From contig CM068583.1 of NCBI GenBank assembly GCA_035048485.1, positions 29,137,841 to 29,201,840 on the forward strand: a DNA stretch of 64,000 bases, given 5' to 3'. The stretch comes from Pteria penguin. Its lineage: Eukaryota; Mollusca; Bivalvia; Pterioida; Pteriidae. Made by a program: the position numbers and the translations under genes. Under the pieces are notes generated by a model that saw only the letters and a program-made list of their open reading frames with translations, did not search any database and had not been told where the DNA came from. Below, in pieces: positions 35,899 to 49,691 of this stretch (position 1 is its first letter; every line of letters begins with the position of its first letter).

Positions 35899-37986
35899 AA
35901 GATTTTTATAACTTCACACACGTTAAGTATTAAAATGCATCATAAATTATCCGTTGATTACCTAACAGCTTCTGGACATGTAGTTCATACTGCAACATTG
36001 AAATTTACAGGTAATGTGCAAATAAAAATGAATAGTATAAACTGTTTTATGTTTCATATATTATCACTATCCTTAAATGGCAACATATATTTCAAACCGA
36101 ATATAGTAAACGTCAAACATTTGTCGTCACTTAATTCTAGATAAATGAGGGTCAAAATTTTAATATCAAAAACGCTAATGTTTCATAATGATGCAAGTAC
36201 ACGGATAAAGGCATATGCGTCTTAATAGCTGTAATCGGTGTCATAATCTTTTTATCCTCCTCAATAAATATACATAACTTTCCATAAATAAGTCTGTATT
36301 AATAATTCATGATCGTCATTATGGTGATCATTAATTAGTTTGCTATGTGTCGTAGCTGCTCAAGTTTGACAATGTATGCAAATGAGCAGTGGTAAGTTAT
36401 TTCAATTAAACTGACATTTAAAACTTTCTGTCATTCAACTCTTCCTGCAGGTAAAATTTGATACACCTGCCATGCTTTAAGTGTCAATCGCCCCAGAAAT
36501 AAAGTCGACAAATTGACATGAAGTCAACAGTGTCAAATGTCCCGCATGATTTCGGCTTATTTTCATAACCACATGATACATTTGAAATTCAAATTCTGGT
36601 TAAACAGTTTTATTGACTTGTCATTTTTAAGTTCACAGTTTCAGTTTCCGTTGATATTAGAACAATTTTTATCGATAAGTTGTTTGTAAAATTTAGCATA
36701 ACAATAAAAGCTGCACATCCAAAAATGTCAAAATGAAGAAAAATCTTTGCAGGTTATATTAATATATTGCAAAAAAGGTAATTTATAATGCATTTTATTC
36801 ATTTTATTACTAGAATCATCATAAAATGTTCATAAAGGGTTTTCTTACTTTACAGTACAGCGTGTAGTTTAACATATATGTATATATAATTAAAATATAT
36901 AAAAATAATACACATAAGCAATTTAGTACGTTAGAATACAGGAAATTACATATCTTATACTTTAACGTATTATATATAGTCCTTCAGTACAAAACCACTT
37001 GCAACATTTATTTACATGTATAATACTTTGTATTCAATATTTTATCATAAGGCCACTTTGATAAGATTATATATACATGTATATTCGTCTTAGTCTTTTA
37101 CAGTTTTAGATATTCTCTTAGTATCTACCTGATAATTTAATGACTTGACATAACTAAGTCAATCTATATTAATTATTCAAATCAATCAAAAATGAACTTG
37201 AGAACATCACCTATGGAACATTTGACATGAAAATCAATCCATCTTAAGCATGTGTTAATTTCAAATTTTGATGATCATGTTGCATGTGTCATGATTACTG
37301 TCAATTCCCTGACAATGCAACGTATAACTCACATCAAATTGATACGAACACTAGCGTGACCCAAGTCAAATATTGCATTTGAATATATAATCTTATCTTT
37401 TGCAGTAGCAACAAGAAAGTCATTAATCAGTTATATTTGTAACAACTTTAAGGCAATTTCGTTATTTTGTTAACTATGGAATATTAAATTTGCGGCGCTT
37501 AACCTTTATTAAAGACATGCAGTTTTACTAAGCATCATTTCTTGTTTAGTATATATGTTCTTGTTATTATTAGCACTATGATGATACCCCAATGGAGCAC
37601 ATTAATGAGTTTACTATCCACACAATTTCGGTATTGAGTACTAATTGAGAGATATATGCGCAAGCTTTATATAGACATATATTCTTATAATTATAATGGA
37701 AGTTGTAAAGCAAACAGTTAATGAATATCATAAATATGCAATTTCATTTTTAATAACAGATATACTGAAATGTTAGTTATATTCTTCTATGAGGAAAAAG
37801 AAATTTTTCTACCAAAAAACTTTGGAAATCAAAATAAAAGTTAGAGGCAGTATAACTGTTATAATTGTATGATCAAACTTAAATACTACTACATTTTGAG
37901 TTTGTATAATATTGAATAAAGGAAATCAAATATAATATTAATTATTAACAAAGACGAGGCATTGCTAAAATCATTTTCTTATTATC

Positions 37987-38053
<67 letters not shown>

Positions 38054-38970
38054 TCTATACATTATCCATAGAATATATACCTTTCACACAAGTCGCAAGC
38101 TGGATATAAGTATTGTTTGATTAATTCCAATCTCGGACGTGAAACGATCCGAAGCTCTATATCATGCCGAGTACATAGAACCACCATTTCAACAAATTTA
38201 TATGTCTCGAAAGTTATGAGTCCTCATAAAATTTTAATTCAGGAATTTTGATTGATTTATGGATTATGTATACCGCGTCATAGCCAGAGCAAGTTGTCAA
38301 ATTGAAAACGAGGTTTAACAGGAAATAATGCGACTTTTGATTGAAAATTACAAAAACGAGAGTTATCATTCAAAGAAACGCTAATTAACTTGTGTAACGT
38401 TGACACGTAGGTTAAACGTGACAGCACCTGTATCATTCTACATAGTTAATAGCCCCCACAATTTACACACATAGTGACCTAGACCACGAACCATGTACGG
38501 CTGTTCCTGAATTATTTCTGTAAATTATTACCATTTAGACGTTGTGCCAGACGATGTGATATTTTTATACATGGTGTATATGTTACCATGCTTTCTGTGT
38601 ATCATTTGATGGTATCTATGCATGGCACTCAGGAAGGTTTTGTGACAAGCGGTGTACATGTGCATTTTGACAGTGTAATATTTGGTGTTTTTAAGTAAAA
38701 GATAATAGTCGTGGTTTCGATTTAAGACAGGACTTAAACCAGTACATTTTTATTGTAATTAGGTAATCTGTAAATTGCATGAAGTTGGTAATTTGTAACT
38801 ATAGTTCCATCGATGGTATATATATATAAATCTGCTTGTTAATTATTTTTGCTACTTGTCGTATAGATAATGTATGCTTACTACTTCAATATATAAAGTA
38901 TATTAATAACACCAGTGATGTGCCAAGCAGGGATTGATCCCTTCAACACCTAAACCTAAACGCTCTGTAT
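35899..38970. other. Non-coding A+T-rich interval with AAT microsatellite
   Basis: Should hold the promoter and first exon of the secreted-protein gene, which I could not place. (AAT)n at 37987-38053. No other gene is supported. Confidence 0.45.
37987..38053. repeat. (AAT)n microsatellite
   Basis: Uninterrupted trinucleotide run of about 22 units. Confidence 0.97.

Positions 38971-39018
<48 letters not shown>
38971..39018. repeat. (CT)n microsatellite
   Basis: Uninterrupted CT run beside the left end of the 39-40 kb PLE copy. Confidence 0.97.
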
Positions 39019-39020
<2 letters not shown>

Positions 39021-39039
39021 AACGATTTCTTTTTTCAAA

Positions 39040-40690
39040 TTATTTGCAATGGAAAAAACCTCTTTCATCAAACACAAAATATTGCCATTTGAATTTCACA
39101 AAGACAACAAGAGAGAAATCGAAGAGTTAAGAAATGTCCATTGTCCATATGTTTAGACAGAACACCCATACTGACATATGTGAATTGATGGAATTTTATC
39201 TTTTGTAATAAAGTGAAAAACGAAGAAGTACCGAAACGTAAACCATATTTCATAGTCCATAGAATAAAGGGGACAATATCGTGTTTAGTGTCATATCCAG
39301 ACAAACGCGTACCCCAAATAAAATCGAGGTGAGATCAGGAGAGGAAGGGTAAGCGTCCCCTGGTTGCATGCAACACCCGTCGCAAAAGTCCGGCAACAAC
39401 CTTTCAAGTTCAGGGGGTAAATACATAAATATACACGCAAGAACATACGAAGAAGACAGGAACACGAAGTCAAATTTCCCATTCAAGACAAGAAATACTG
39501 CCTGTCTAAAATTCCGGTGTCGGAAACGCAGGTGAACAAATGTCTGTATATACATGTATATACATATTATGTCTAATCAAGTATAGTCAAAAAGTTAAGA
39601 TGGTTATTTTGTATGGTCAGGTCCCAAAATATCGGTTGACATTCTTGAAAGAAGAATCTGAAATTGCAATCGATCCCTATATCGACCATAGAACTTCCTT
39701 AGTGACAATTTCAAACATTCCACAATATATCCCTGTGAGAGTAGTTTCGTGGCAAGAAGCCTCGCTCTCAGGACAAAATTTTCGTATTTAGAGCATGCCC
39801 TGGCATAGCGTATAAGTTGTGAAATGAGGACGTCATATGCGGGACAGGAAGGTATTTTGCTACTCAGAAAAGGGAAGTTGGTAATAATGAAATTGAAATC
39901 GTCACGTTTGTCATAGAGAGAGGTTACTAATGAACCATCGTCACTAGTTGATAGGAGCATATCGAGGTATGAAGCAGAAAATGCGCTCTCTGTCGTATCT
40001 TTTTTCTCGAGTTCCTTGGAATATATGATGTTGAGGTGATCCTTAAATACTGGTTTGTTAATCTACAAAACATTATCGATGTATCTGTATGTAAAGCTGA
40101 ATCGAGATGCTAATTGTTTATTGCCTTTAGAGATCAGAGACTGTATGAATTCTGCTTCGTAAGTGTACAAAAATATGTGGGCCAGAATTAGTACCCATAG
40201 GAATGCTAACAATCTGTTGAAACACCTTCCCACCAAATATAACAAAAATATTATCTATAAGAAATTCAAACATTTGGATGATCTATTTTTTTTTCTGTAT
40301 ACTTGCTGTAGGAATCAGACTGTTCCTTTACAAAATATGTGTCGTTGTGGCCTAAAACGAGATACTTATACCTGCGAATTCCTTTTTTGTTAAAGAAGGC
40401 GTTTTGAATAATTGATGTTGTTCTGTTCTTTAGTTTTTGATGAGGTTGTATAAAGAGTCGAAAAGTCAAAAGACTTTATGCTAGTGAAATTATTGAAAAT
40501 GATTTTAAGTGCTCTAGATGTTCCTTGGATTTCTTTAGGATCCACATCTGATTGATTCCGTTTCTCGAGTAAACAGTAGCGCAGTATTTCTGAAGACCAT
40601 ATTTGATTTCTGTTAGAATTTTGGTGGTAACATGGAAAGAGGCTTGGTAGAACACTTGGAAGATTCACTTATAAATTGATGCTCATATGG
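39040..40690 (-). mobile_element. Family-A PLE copy (RT plus tail)
   Basis: On the minus strand: SFDFSTLYTT (about 40470), QNAFFNKKGIRRYKYL, the palm entrance and EAEFIQSLISKGNKQL (about 40130), SFTYRYIDNVL (40063-40085; second catalytic Asp now Asn), DFNFIITNFPFLSSKIPS (39880), LRKFYGRYRD (39680), then the tail frame ending CDGCCMQPGDAYPSS and GLRFGTSSFFTLLQK near 39230-39200. Among the best preserved family-A copies, but interrupted by frameshifts. It lacks the GIY-YIG part seen at 61540. Confidence 0.85.
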
Positions 40691-40924
40691 AGGTTTATGC
40701 ATTTTGTAATCCAAAACAAGTATGGTAGCTCGAGATCAGATCAGAAGTAAAAAAACGTTTTTAAGAATTACAATTACCATATTTATGAATCTGCGAATAT
40801 TTTACTACTGAATGAGAATAGAATACATTATCAAAATCGATTAAAATAAATCCTGACAGGACGAACTGGAAAACACAGGTCGATGAAAAAGGCAACAAGA
40901 TGAAATATTTATAGCAATACATCT

Positions 40925-41205
40925 ATAAGTTGTCGAAATGTGCATATGGTGCACTAAATGTACATATGTACATTTCTTTTTCTTGCCACTTGTTTGATAC
41001 TGCTGGTGGTGAATTGATAGTCCTCAGTTTTCAGTGATTCTGAACTGACCTGCAATATATACTTCCCATTTACGGGAAAGAGAAAACAGAAGACACCGAT
41101 TCTTTGACACCTACTTTTAATGTCATGGTTTTCGGCCTTTAGCATCACTGAAGGGATATACGGTAAATAAATGTGCATATGGTGCACTAAATTTATACGC
41201 GAATA
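40925..41205 (+). mobile_element. Hammerhead-bearing repeat, about 1.1 units
   Basis: Junction boxes gtcgaaatgtgcatatggtg (40932) and atgtgcatatggtgcactaa (about 41171) bound a 235-bp unit with actgctggtggtgaattg and ctgcaatatatacttccc. The core before the second box (cactgaaggga) is degraded. A family-B tail block, agagaaaacagaagacacc, lies inside at about 41072. Confidence 0.7.
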
Positions 41206-44007
41206 TCAGTTCTGATATTTATTGTTGTATATATTGACAAGGTACGTGTTTTCAGTAATGCTCAAGTCAAAACTATTGTATTATTTATAGAGTGTCTAAT
41301 CACCAAATTGATATAATAGAAATGGGGAAGAGCTAAAGTCCATCTATAGGCAAACCTATTTATGGGATAACGATAATAATGTACCTCTCCCCGGCTTGCT
41401 ATTTTGAAATTCTCAAATTTCGAGGGTTTAACGATTGCCTCATTTAACCGCCACACTTTCATCTCAGAACAAACACGATTCACATTCGTCACAATTTTTT
41501 TCTGAATTCTCATTATCATATGTTATTTTTTCGGTGATAACGTATCAAGTCATATCAAATTGTGCCAATTCTGTAATTTATTCTCTATAGATAATTCAGA
41601 ATTATCGTCTAAAGTCACTTTCTCACCTGACCTGAGAATTTCCAGTAACAACATTTATTATATTCCCAATAGTTGAATACACTAGCGTAAAATTGTGTAC
41701 AGAGTGAAAATTCGTGTGTACGGATAATGAAAATTGAAATGTAGGCAGATGGCATATATCGATCTATAACAGAAGCATTGACGGAATATGATATTTTGAA
41801 GATAAATATTGCACTTAAAAAGAAAAAAGAATAATTATTCCTGCTATAATCTAAGAAAAAGGGGATTTTTTTGGGGTGTAAAAATGGAAAAAAAGGGGGT
41901 GGATATTGAGATTTTACATTATTTGATACGTTTTTATGAAAATAATGATACACTAACGATAATTTAGAAAATTTGTATCGTATTTGCTCTGCGTAGAAGA
42001 GTTAACAGGGTGGTTTTGCAGATATTTTCAACAACTGAGATCGACAAAATAGCATCGAGTAGCATGTAGTAAAATATTTGATATTAATATAAAAGAACTG
42101 AAATTTGAGTCGTCTGGAGTAATATCTTCTATTGATATTTCTTAAATCTAGTTCACATTGAAATCCTGTTGGTAAATATATGGCATATTGTAAACAATAG
42201 ACAAAACGGAGTAGGTTAACAGCATGGGTGTAGGTTATGCAAATATTTTTATGTCTTCCTTTAATAATGTAACCATCAACTAAATTTAAATTCATATGTG
42301 ACGCTTGCGCGTCAGACTTGACTAGGTAATAAATTAAATGTTGTAAAGTTCAAGTTATACTATGATTTGTGCTGAAGTTTTTATGAGAACATCGTTATTT
42401 ATATCAGGAGGTCATGAATGACCAAACATGATTGAATATGATGAAATAAAGTTTTTATTTACGTGAAAAATATCGTTTTTATGAAATCAATGAACATAAA
42501 GCATCTATATCAATACTACAAAACGGCTTCTTTGCAGTAATTTGTAAATAAATGCTTGATGTCAGCTCAACATATATATTTTAAACAGAATTATTTAAAC
42601 GGTAAGAATATTAGATTAGTGCATCAAATGCAGATTTTTGTGTATTATATCTAGCATTAATGCACAAGACCAAAAGTCAAAAGTATTGCGATGAAAGAAT
42701 CCAACAGTAAGCTGATCGAGTAGGAGTAATAAGATTATGAATTAACAGACAGAAAAAAGCATTCTTTGTTTTTGAAAACCTTGAATTTTAAAGATAAATT
42801 TGTGACATTTTGTACCTGAACTTAATTTAACCAAGTCGATATATGTAGTAAGAAAGCGGCATTCTTGTTCATAAGCATGAAAATTATTGCCTATGATATG
42901 TATACACTGTGTTGAAATTGATTATATATGTGACGACTTTGAATTTTCTATTGTGATTTTCCCTAGTTAGGTGGTCGATGTCTCTAGATTTCCGTCATAT
43001 GGTATCTATATTTCTTATACAAATTACTGTCAAACATTTAGCTCAGAGTGACAGACACCATATCATAGAAAGCTTTAATTTTTTACATCTCATATTTATA
43101 TCTATTCACTGAATTTGGACAACGTACTTTTCCTCTTATGTGTCTAGCGGAATATCTCATCCTAATGTTTCAATGGTGATCTAAAAAATTAATTTTAAAA
43201 GTAAATGTTCGTTACGTTTATTTTATCAAGGAGAAGCCATAGACATCAAACGTTTGGCTCTGATACCATTTATTTAGCTTTTGGTCCTGCTACAACTTTT
43301 CCATTATATATATTTGAATTCAAACAGTGAGAAGAAGACTCTACTTCGTGGTTTTACAGAGGAGATAAGGTCCTGAAGCCAGTTCCTGTGACTCTAACAA
43401 ATCAGGGACCTTGATAATGTAAATATGACAATGTTGTTATGTGAAAGTTTTTTTTTTGCATTTTTATGCCAATCATATCCTTGACGCAAAGAGATATGTA
43501 ACTTAAAATATACAATATTTTTTTTTAAATCATACAATGTGTTATACTTAGTTCAAATTTTCCTGTCAGCTGCAAAGATTGAAGTTACAGAAACTTGCTA
43601 TAGTGGCATTTCTTTAACATTTCTGTTTTATGGAATTGAAGTTATTGTTCTTAATTTTGTATTTGTTTGTTTTCGTCTGCCTATGCCTTTCTGATTTCAC
43701 AACATATACGCTACGCTATGCAAAGGTTATTCTTCCGTCCAAGCGACTAACAAATAAATCATTTAAACAGAGTTACAAAAGGAAAGCAACACATTGTCAC
43801 TGAGAAAGATCTATGGTCAATTGAAGGATATTGTTGGACAATATCTAGTCCTTTCCAGAACGTTATATGATATCATGGAACATGATTGTGCGTGTGACGT
43901 TCTTTCACGATGTGACAAATACCCTATATGATTTTGCCAGCAGTTAGGAAAGGTTTCTACGAAAGATTTTGCGAAGTATATACAATGGTAGAAGAAGGAT
44001 TACTCCT
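41206..44007. other. Non-coding interval
   Basis: Short frames near 41262-42295 show no recognisable domain. No repeat stands out. Confidence 0.4.
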
Positions 44008-44037
44008 TTGTCTCATCCCATTTGCGATTCGTATTTA

Positions 44038-44115
<78 letters not shown>

Positions 44116-44212
44116 TGCTGATAGCAGCACCAACTAGTTTACATTGTTTTATCTGGACTTTAAACGTTAGACATTTTGTGTTGCTCTTTCAGATTTGTAC
44201 TTTGAAGAACGA
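44008..44212 (+). repeat. Dispersed repeat R1, copy 5, split by (ATT)n
   Basis: gtctcatcccatttgcgatt, gtattta, then about 76 bases of ATT (44038-44113), then attgctgatagcagcacca and ggactttaaacgttagacat. The microsatellite grew inside the repeat where copies 3 and 4 have a short attgtt run. Confidence 0.85.
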
Positions 44213-45488
44213 TAATCACCACTGAGCTTTAGTCTATGAAACATAGTGTTCTTTCATTCAGTTATTCCGCAAAACGCCCATGCATAGTTTGAAAGGTTAT
44301 AGAATAAAATTGGAATAAGCATAACCATTCCCACAAAAGGTATGACGAGTGGTATATTATGGTGAATTATTATTATCGGTCTATTAACAAGTACAGAAGT
44401 AATTATATCACATATTGAAATATGATAAATAGAATGATTATAATGTTAAATACAAAAATAACTGCTTTCATATAACTATGATACTAATAACACTGGACCA
44501 CGGTGAAATTTACTTTAATCCTAAAATCAAAGGGGAGAAAAGATGCCCTAAGTTAAGAGTCTCCTATTTTGTTAGCTACAAATAAATGCCCCAAATTATG
44601 CAAACATTTCATCAATGCACGCATGTGATAAATGTTGACCAGCACTGCTGAAAGTGTTTTAGTGATATATTATAAAAACAGGGGAATAACTGTACTTAAA
44701 TCCTTTCTCTTCAACCACACAGAAACAAATGAATGAGTACACAAATGGAAAAAATACTTTCATCGTGTCATCCATCTCAAGTTTACAGCTCATCATTGAA
44801 CCTGACTTTTCAAATATACTGTAAGGATCCTTGTGTATCTTTTCACCAACAGATTATAATATGTTCACTGGAATAAAAACCTTCTTTATGATGCCAAATG
44901 ATGATGCTTTATCAATCGATTATTGTCGTGCAACTGAGAATTTTATGTCTTTATCTGTTTTGGTTTTGCATTTCCTGTGTGGTACACTAAAATGCAGTTT
45001 ATTTTGATCTGTTTACCCTCAACATGGAAAGGAAATGAACACTTTACGATGTCCCACCAACTGTTGATATGGTATAACAAAGAATATAAATATATACATC
45101 GATGGAGATAACGTCAAGATTTCAAAGTATAAATATTCATACCGAATCATGCTAACTAGGGAACTGAAAAGGCTTTATCATTTTTAATTTTCGATGAGAT
45201 GATTGACAATTTTGACAAAGAATTTTATGAAAGGGTTAGTAAAGAGGCAAACCTATATTTAAATAGACATTGACTTATATAAATTAAACCACATCTTTTC
45301 CCTCTGATTTATGTAAAACACTATAAAATAAATTTAAGTTGGCTTATTTTTAAAATAATTAAAACATAGATTTAATCTATTGGAGCTTCCTAGGATTAGA
45401 CTTTGATCGTGTAAAACTTTATATAAAACAAATGTGATTACAGTACAGAAGATCCTCCAGAACAGAATACAAAGTAAAATGAATGTTA

Positions 45489-45522
<34 letters not shown>

Positions 45523-45823
45523 AATTTGGTAATGTTCAACGTACAGAAATTCAATATTCAAAAATTAAAAGCATCATCTTCATGTAATGAATCATGGTAA
45601 TACAACAAGACAATATATATACACATATTCTGTGATAAAAGTGATAACCATAGAATATAAAATGAAGTATAAAATAAGTAATTTACAAAAATATCTGATT
45701 GCTAATTCCACTACGTGGAATAATGTTATGAAGTGATAAGGGAAAGTTTATATTTCTTGATGAAATCTTGTTCTTCGATCGTAATGATTGAATAGTTGTC
45801 AGTTTGGACATACTCTTGAATAA
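44213..45823. other. Non-coding interval with (AT)n
   Basis: (AT)n at 45491-45520. No supported gene. Confidence 0.4.
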
Positions 45824-46462
45824 TTGGATATCCACGACGTATTAAAGAAAGTAAGTGTAGCATTTGTCAGGGAAAATTCTGATTTCAAAAATATATATAC
45901 TGAAACAGAGGTCATCCAAATGTTGAACTTTCTTATTGATAACATTTTTGTTGTGGGCTGGAGAAAAGGTTTTTCAACAAATTGTCCGCATTCCCAAGGG
46001 TATTAACTGTGCCCCACTTCTGGCTGACATATTCCTTTACTCTTACAAAGCTGAATTCATTCTGTCTTTGCTTTCGCACGGAAAGAAACAATTGGTACTT
46101 GGCTTCAATTTCACGTACAGGTATATAGATAAGTTGCTTTCAATTAATAATCCTTCATTAGCGGATTACTTTAGCGATATATATCAAAGTGAACTGGAGG
46201 TCAAAGAAACCACAGAAAGTAGTTATTCTACTTCGTATTAAGATATTATGTTGTCCTTTGATATTGATGGTCAATTGAACACCTCACTCTATGACAAACA
46301 TGACGATTTCAATAACGCTATCACAAACTTTCCTTTCATAAGTAGCAACATTCCATCATCGCCCACATGCGGCATTTTCATATCTCAGTTGACACGATAT
46401 TCTATACATGTGCTAGACTAACAATGTCACTAAGGAAGTGCTATGGTCGTTACGAGACTTAA
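45824..46462 (+). mobile_element. Family-A PLE RT relic
   Basis: MLNFLIDNIFVV, then after a frameshift CAPLLADIFLYSYKAEFILS and FNFTYRYIDKLLSINN (second catalytic Asp changed to Lys), KETTESSYSTSY, ITNFPFISSNIPSS and GIFISQLTRYS. GIPMGTN is degraded to RIPKGIN. It ends abruptly where another repeat starts at 46463. Confidence 0.82.
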
Positions 46463-46800
46463 TACACAATATGATATCTCGTTATCCAGACTTTTAAATG
46501 ATATTCTGGACTGAGACTGATTCCGATCATTTTATACAGATATACTAGAAGGTTACCTAATTTGACTTCTCCATATATAAATATTTATGGAATTTACACG
46601 ATTTGACTCTTTCTACTGGGTATATGTGTTGCTAACAAGTAGGATATGCTCACACTCCTCACTTCATCAAGGGGGTTTACATATGCTCTTCAAGTAGAGA
46701 TTTTTCGTTATTTTCTATTTGGTTTTCATTTTCATTGATTTTGTATGTCCTTTGTTTCATGATTTTAGGACTTGTAGTTCAGATTGTTCAGATTTATCTA
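46463..46800 (+). repeat. PLE-tail-like repeat, left arm of a distant inverted pair
   Basis: caatatgatatctcgttatc through tccgatcattttatacag, tctactgggtatatgtg and gggtttacatatgctcttca to ggttttcattttcattg matches the reverse complement of 50515-50870. A catgcaacc-type block equivalent to the family-A tail is present, so it is probably the tail of a related PLE family. Confidence 0.8.
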
Positions 46801-46869
46801 TGTGACTTCAATGATAATTTTCAGTAAATTATTAAGTGTAAAAGTGTAAAAATGTTGCATGTAATCTTA

Positions 46870-47500
46870 TCCAATAATATAAATAATTGCTTCTTTACCG
46901 AATTCGCGTGGAATGTTTGAAAAGACTTGTTATGTCAAAAGTTGTTAACGAGGTATTAGGGTCAACTGATCCTGGGATCTTGTTAAGGAAGTCTATGTCG
47001 TCTCTTACATAACTTTTTATTTCTTTAAATAGGGTTGTAATAATATATCTATTATATTGCTCAACCTACGAGTAGGGCATAATAGTCCAGCAATTATAGG
47101 TCTGAAATTTAAATCGAAAGGATTAATTATTTCAATATTATCTGACGGTTGTTGGTTTATTGTATTTTTTATTTGATTTGATTTATGTATTTTGGTAGTC
47201 TGTAAAAATGACTAGTTTTTGAATGAATGGCTCTTAAGTAATTTATCTCATTTTCAGTTTAAATGTTATAATATTTTTTGCATAGTTTGTCTATTTGATT
47301 GATAGTGTGTTTATCTACGTTCGATATAAGCAGTGAATAACTAGAAGGGTTATTTATTATTTCTTCCATATTCTTTGATAATAGCTTTTATCTATTGTTA
47401 TTACATCGCTTCCTTTATCTTCCTCTTTGATTATAATATTCTCGTTATTCTTAATTTCATTCAAAGCAAAATTCTGTTTGTAGGATAATTTATTTTGATT
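46870..47500 (-). pseudogene. Penelope/Poseidon-like RT fragment (diverged family)
   Basis: The minus strand shows, in order with frameshifts, ALNEIKNNENIIIKEEDKGSD and VITIDKSYY (about 47480-47390), a phenylalanine-tyrosine-proline-like patch, NFRPIIAGLLCPTRRLSN (about 47120-47060), then KSYVRDDIDFLNKIPGSVD and TSLTTFDITSLF (about 47030-46925). The KGS...IDKSYY, FRPIIAG and TFDITSL motifs belong to PLE-type RTs. The sequence is clearly distinct from families A and B. It lacks the catalytic palm motif, which would lie further left. Confidence 0.75.
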
Positions 47501-47537
47501 TTGTTTTTCATGCTCTTAATGATTGGAAATGCGAGAT

Positions 47538-49182
47538 TTTAAGAATTGTCGATATTAAGAACTTTACGGAAAATCCGCATTTATTTCAACAGCCTAATAC
47601 ATTGACGACAAATTCTATTAAAAAGAAGATAGCTGACTTACATGCTAAATATGTCTTTGTTCCCGCTGATAAAGCAGATAATAACATAATAGTTGTTTGA
47701 AACTGTATTATATTGAGGTACTTAAAAACGAATTAAACTCCACTCATACATATGTGGAAAGCCCTACCTCAAAAGAGAGCACCTTGCACGATCACCTCAT
47801 GACCATGTCCGACTTCAAAATTAAAACTGATAAATCTGATCTACCAACCATGTAGTGGCTCCCAAAACTACATAAAAGTCCATATAAATCACGTTTCATA
47901 TCTAATTCTAGCCACTGCTCTACTACGGTACTATCGAAACATATTACGTCTGCTCTAACTGCTATAAAAGATCATATTATCAAATATTGTGATGTCGCAT
48001 TTCATAATAGTAACATCAATTACTTTTGGTCGATTAAAAATTCTCATGAAGTTATAGACAAACTTCTTTCGCTTAATTTCAAAGCGACTCAAATTTCTAC
48101 ATTTGATTTTTTTTACACTTTTATACATCTCTGCCTCATGATTTGATTAAAAGCAAGTTGCTGTCTCTTATACAATGGTGTTTTCACAGAGAATCTAAAA
48201 TATGTACATATGTACTTCCAATAACTCTGGATTCTTTTCCAACAAACAATATACTTCATATAAATACTGGACTTGCAAGGAATTATGTAAAGCACTAGAT
48301 TTTCTCATGAATAACATTTTTGTGCAATTTGATGGCAAGATATATCAACAAAAAGTTGGGATTCCTATGGGTACTAACTGCGCGCCTCTTATAGCAGATT
48401 TATTTCTTTATTGTTATGAGAGGGATTTTATGGTTTCTCTTCAAAAATCAAAACGTTTTGACCTCATTGACAAATTTGATAATACTTGCAGATATCTGGA
48501 TGATATTTTGGTTATCGACAACCCTGAATTCGAACAATTTATATCAGAAATTTATCCACCAGAGCTCACATTGAATAAAGCTAATACTTGAGATAAATCT
48601 ACACCTTTCTTAGATTTAAACATCAAAATTATCAACAACCTAATATATACTAATATTTATGATAAACGTGAGGATTTTGGATTTCCTATTGTAAATTTCC
48701 CTTACCTGGATGGCGATGTCCCTCGACTCCTATCATATGGTATTTATATATCTCAATTAGTTCGATTTGTCAGAGGCTGCACCGATGTTTTGGACTTTCA
48801 TAAACGAAATTTACAAATTACTACTAAACTTTTAACTCAGGGTTACAGATATCACAAGCTAAGAAAAACATTCGGCAAATTCTTCAGATCTTATTCAGAA
48901 CTTCTATCTAAATTTGGAAATATTTCTTTTCAACAGTATGTATCCAATGGAATTTCCCATCCTATTTTTTACGGTGATCTCGTATATAAACTAAGGAAAG
49001 TAAAAGGCTCCGATAACGTTATTTTATCATGTAATAAAATAGTCAAGCGTCTCCTAAATAGACAATATGATATTGAGATCATCAAAAAGACTATAGGTCT
49101 TGTATTTGGCCCCTCTACAGCCATATGCAGACTTTTACTTGAACGTTGCACGCTGACTAACAGGGCGGTGGGGACTATATGA
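47538..49182 (+). pseudogene. Family-B PLE reverse transcriptase, nearly full length
   Basis: In order: VFVPADKADNNIIVV (47650), DLPTM then a stop and WLPKLHKSPYKSRFISN (47830-47910), STTVLSKHIT, STFDF (48100), YTSYKYWTCKELCKALDFLM, VGIPMGTNCAPLIADLFLY (48355-48410), CRYLDDILVIDNPEF (48485-48535; catalytic YLDD intact), PFLDLNIKI, EDFGFPIVNFPYLDGDVP, YGIYISQLVRF, LLTQGYRYHKLRKTFGKFFR (about 48830) and ISHPIFYGDLVYKLRKVKG. The frame ends TGA at 49182. A few stops and frameshifts (47698, near 47850, 48110-48200, 48590) kill it. No GIY-YIG domain follows the RT. Confidence 0.88.
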
Positions 49183-49691
49183 CGGACCTTGTCCAAACCT
49201 CTTTCAGAGGAGACATGGTCTTGAACCTCGTCCCCTTTGACTGTTAGTCGGGACTCCTACAGATCTAGAGTCTTAGCTCGCTTTCAGACTGGCAGAGCAC
49301 GGTTTATCATGTTGATGTCGCATATATTTTTATACCATTATGTGTTTTACAATACCTTACGTGTTTATATTTTTATGACCTTTCAATATGCGATACCTGT
49401 TGGCCCTTGTTCTTTACGTGGAGGATTATTTATAAATTTTAAATGTACGTCCTTTGATTGTTCTGCTGTTACGGTGAGTGGGAAGGTGGGCCCGTAAACC
49501 GGTTAACCACACCATTTGTTTGGCATTTGTCAAATTAAATGACCGTCCTAAGTCGGTATCGTAATTGCACTACAATCAAATATTTTTGTAATGTGTTAAA
49601 TGTTCTATTATATTATTTATATTCATGTATTGTATAGCTCCATGGTGACTTCTGCCACATAACTGAGCCGGTAACTCCTCTTTTTTCTTTC
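49183..49691 (+). mobile_element. Family-B PLE 3' tail
   Basis: Non-coding tail right after the RT, including tggcagagcacggtttatca, gttctgctgttacggtgagt and ggttaaccacaccattt. The part from 49271 is almost identical to 54294-54713 in the opposite orientation. Related tails occur at 29190, 31975, 51585, 53560 and 58485. Confidence 0.85.
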
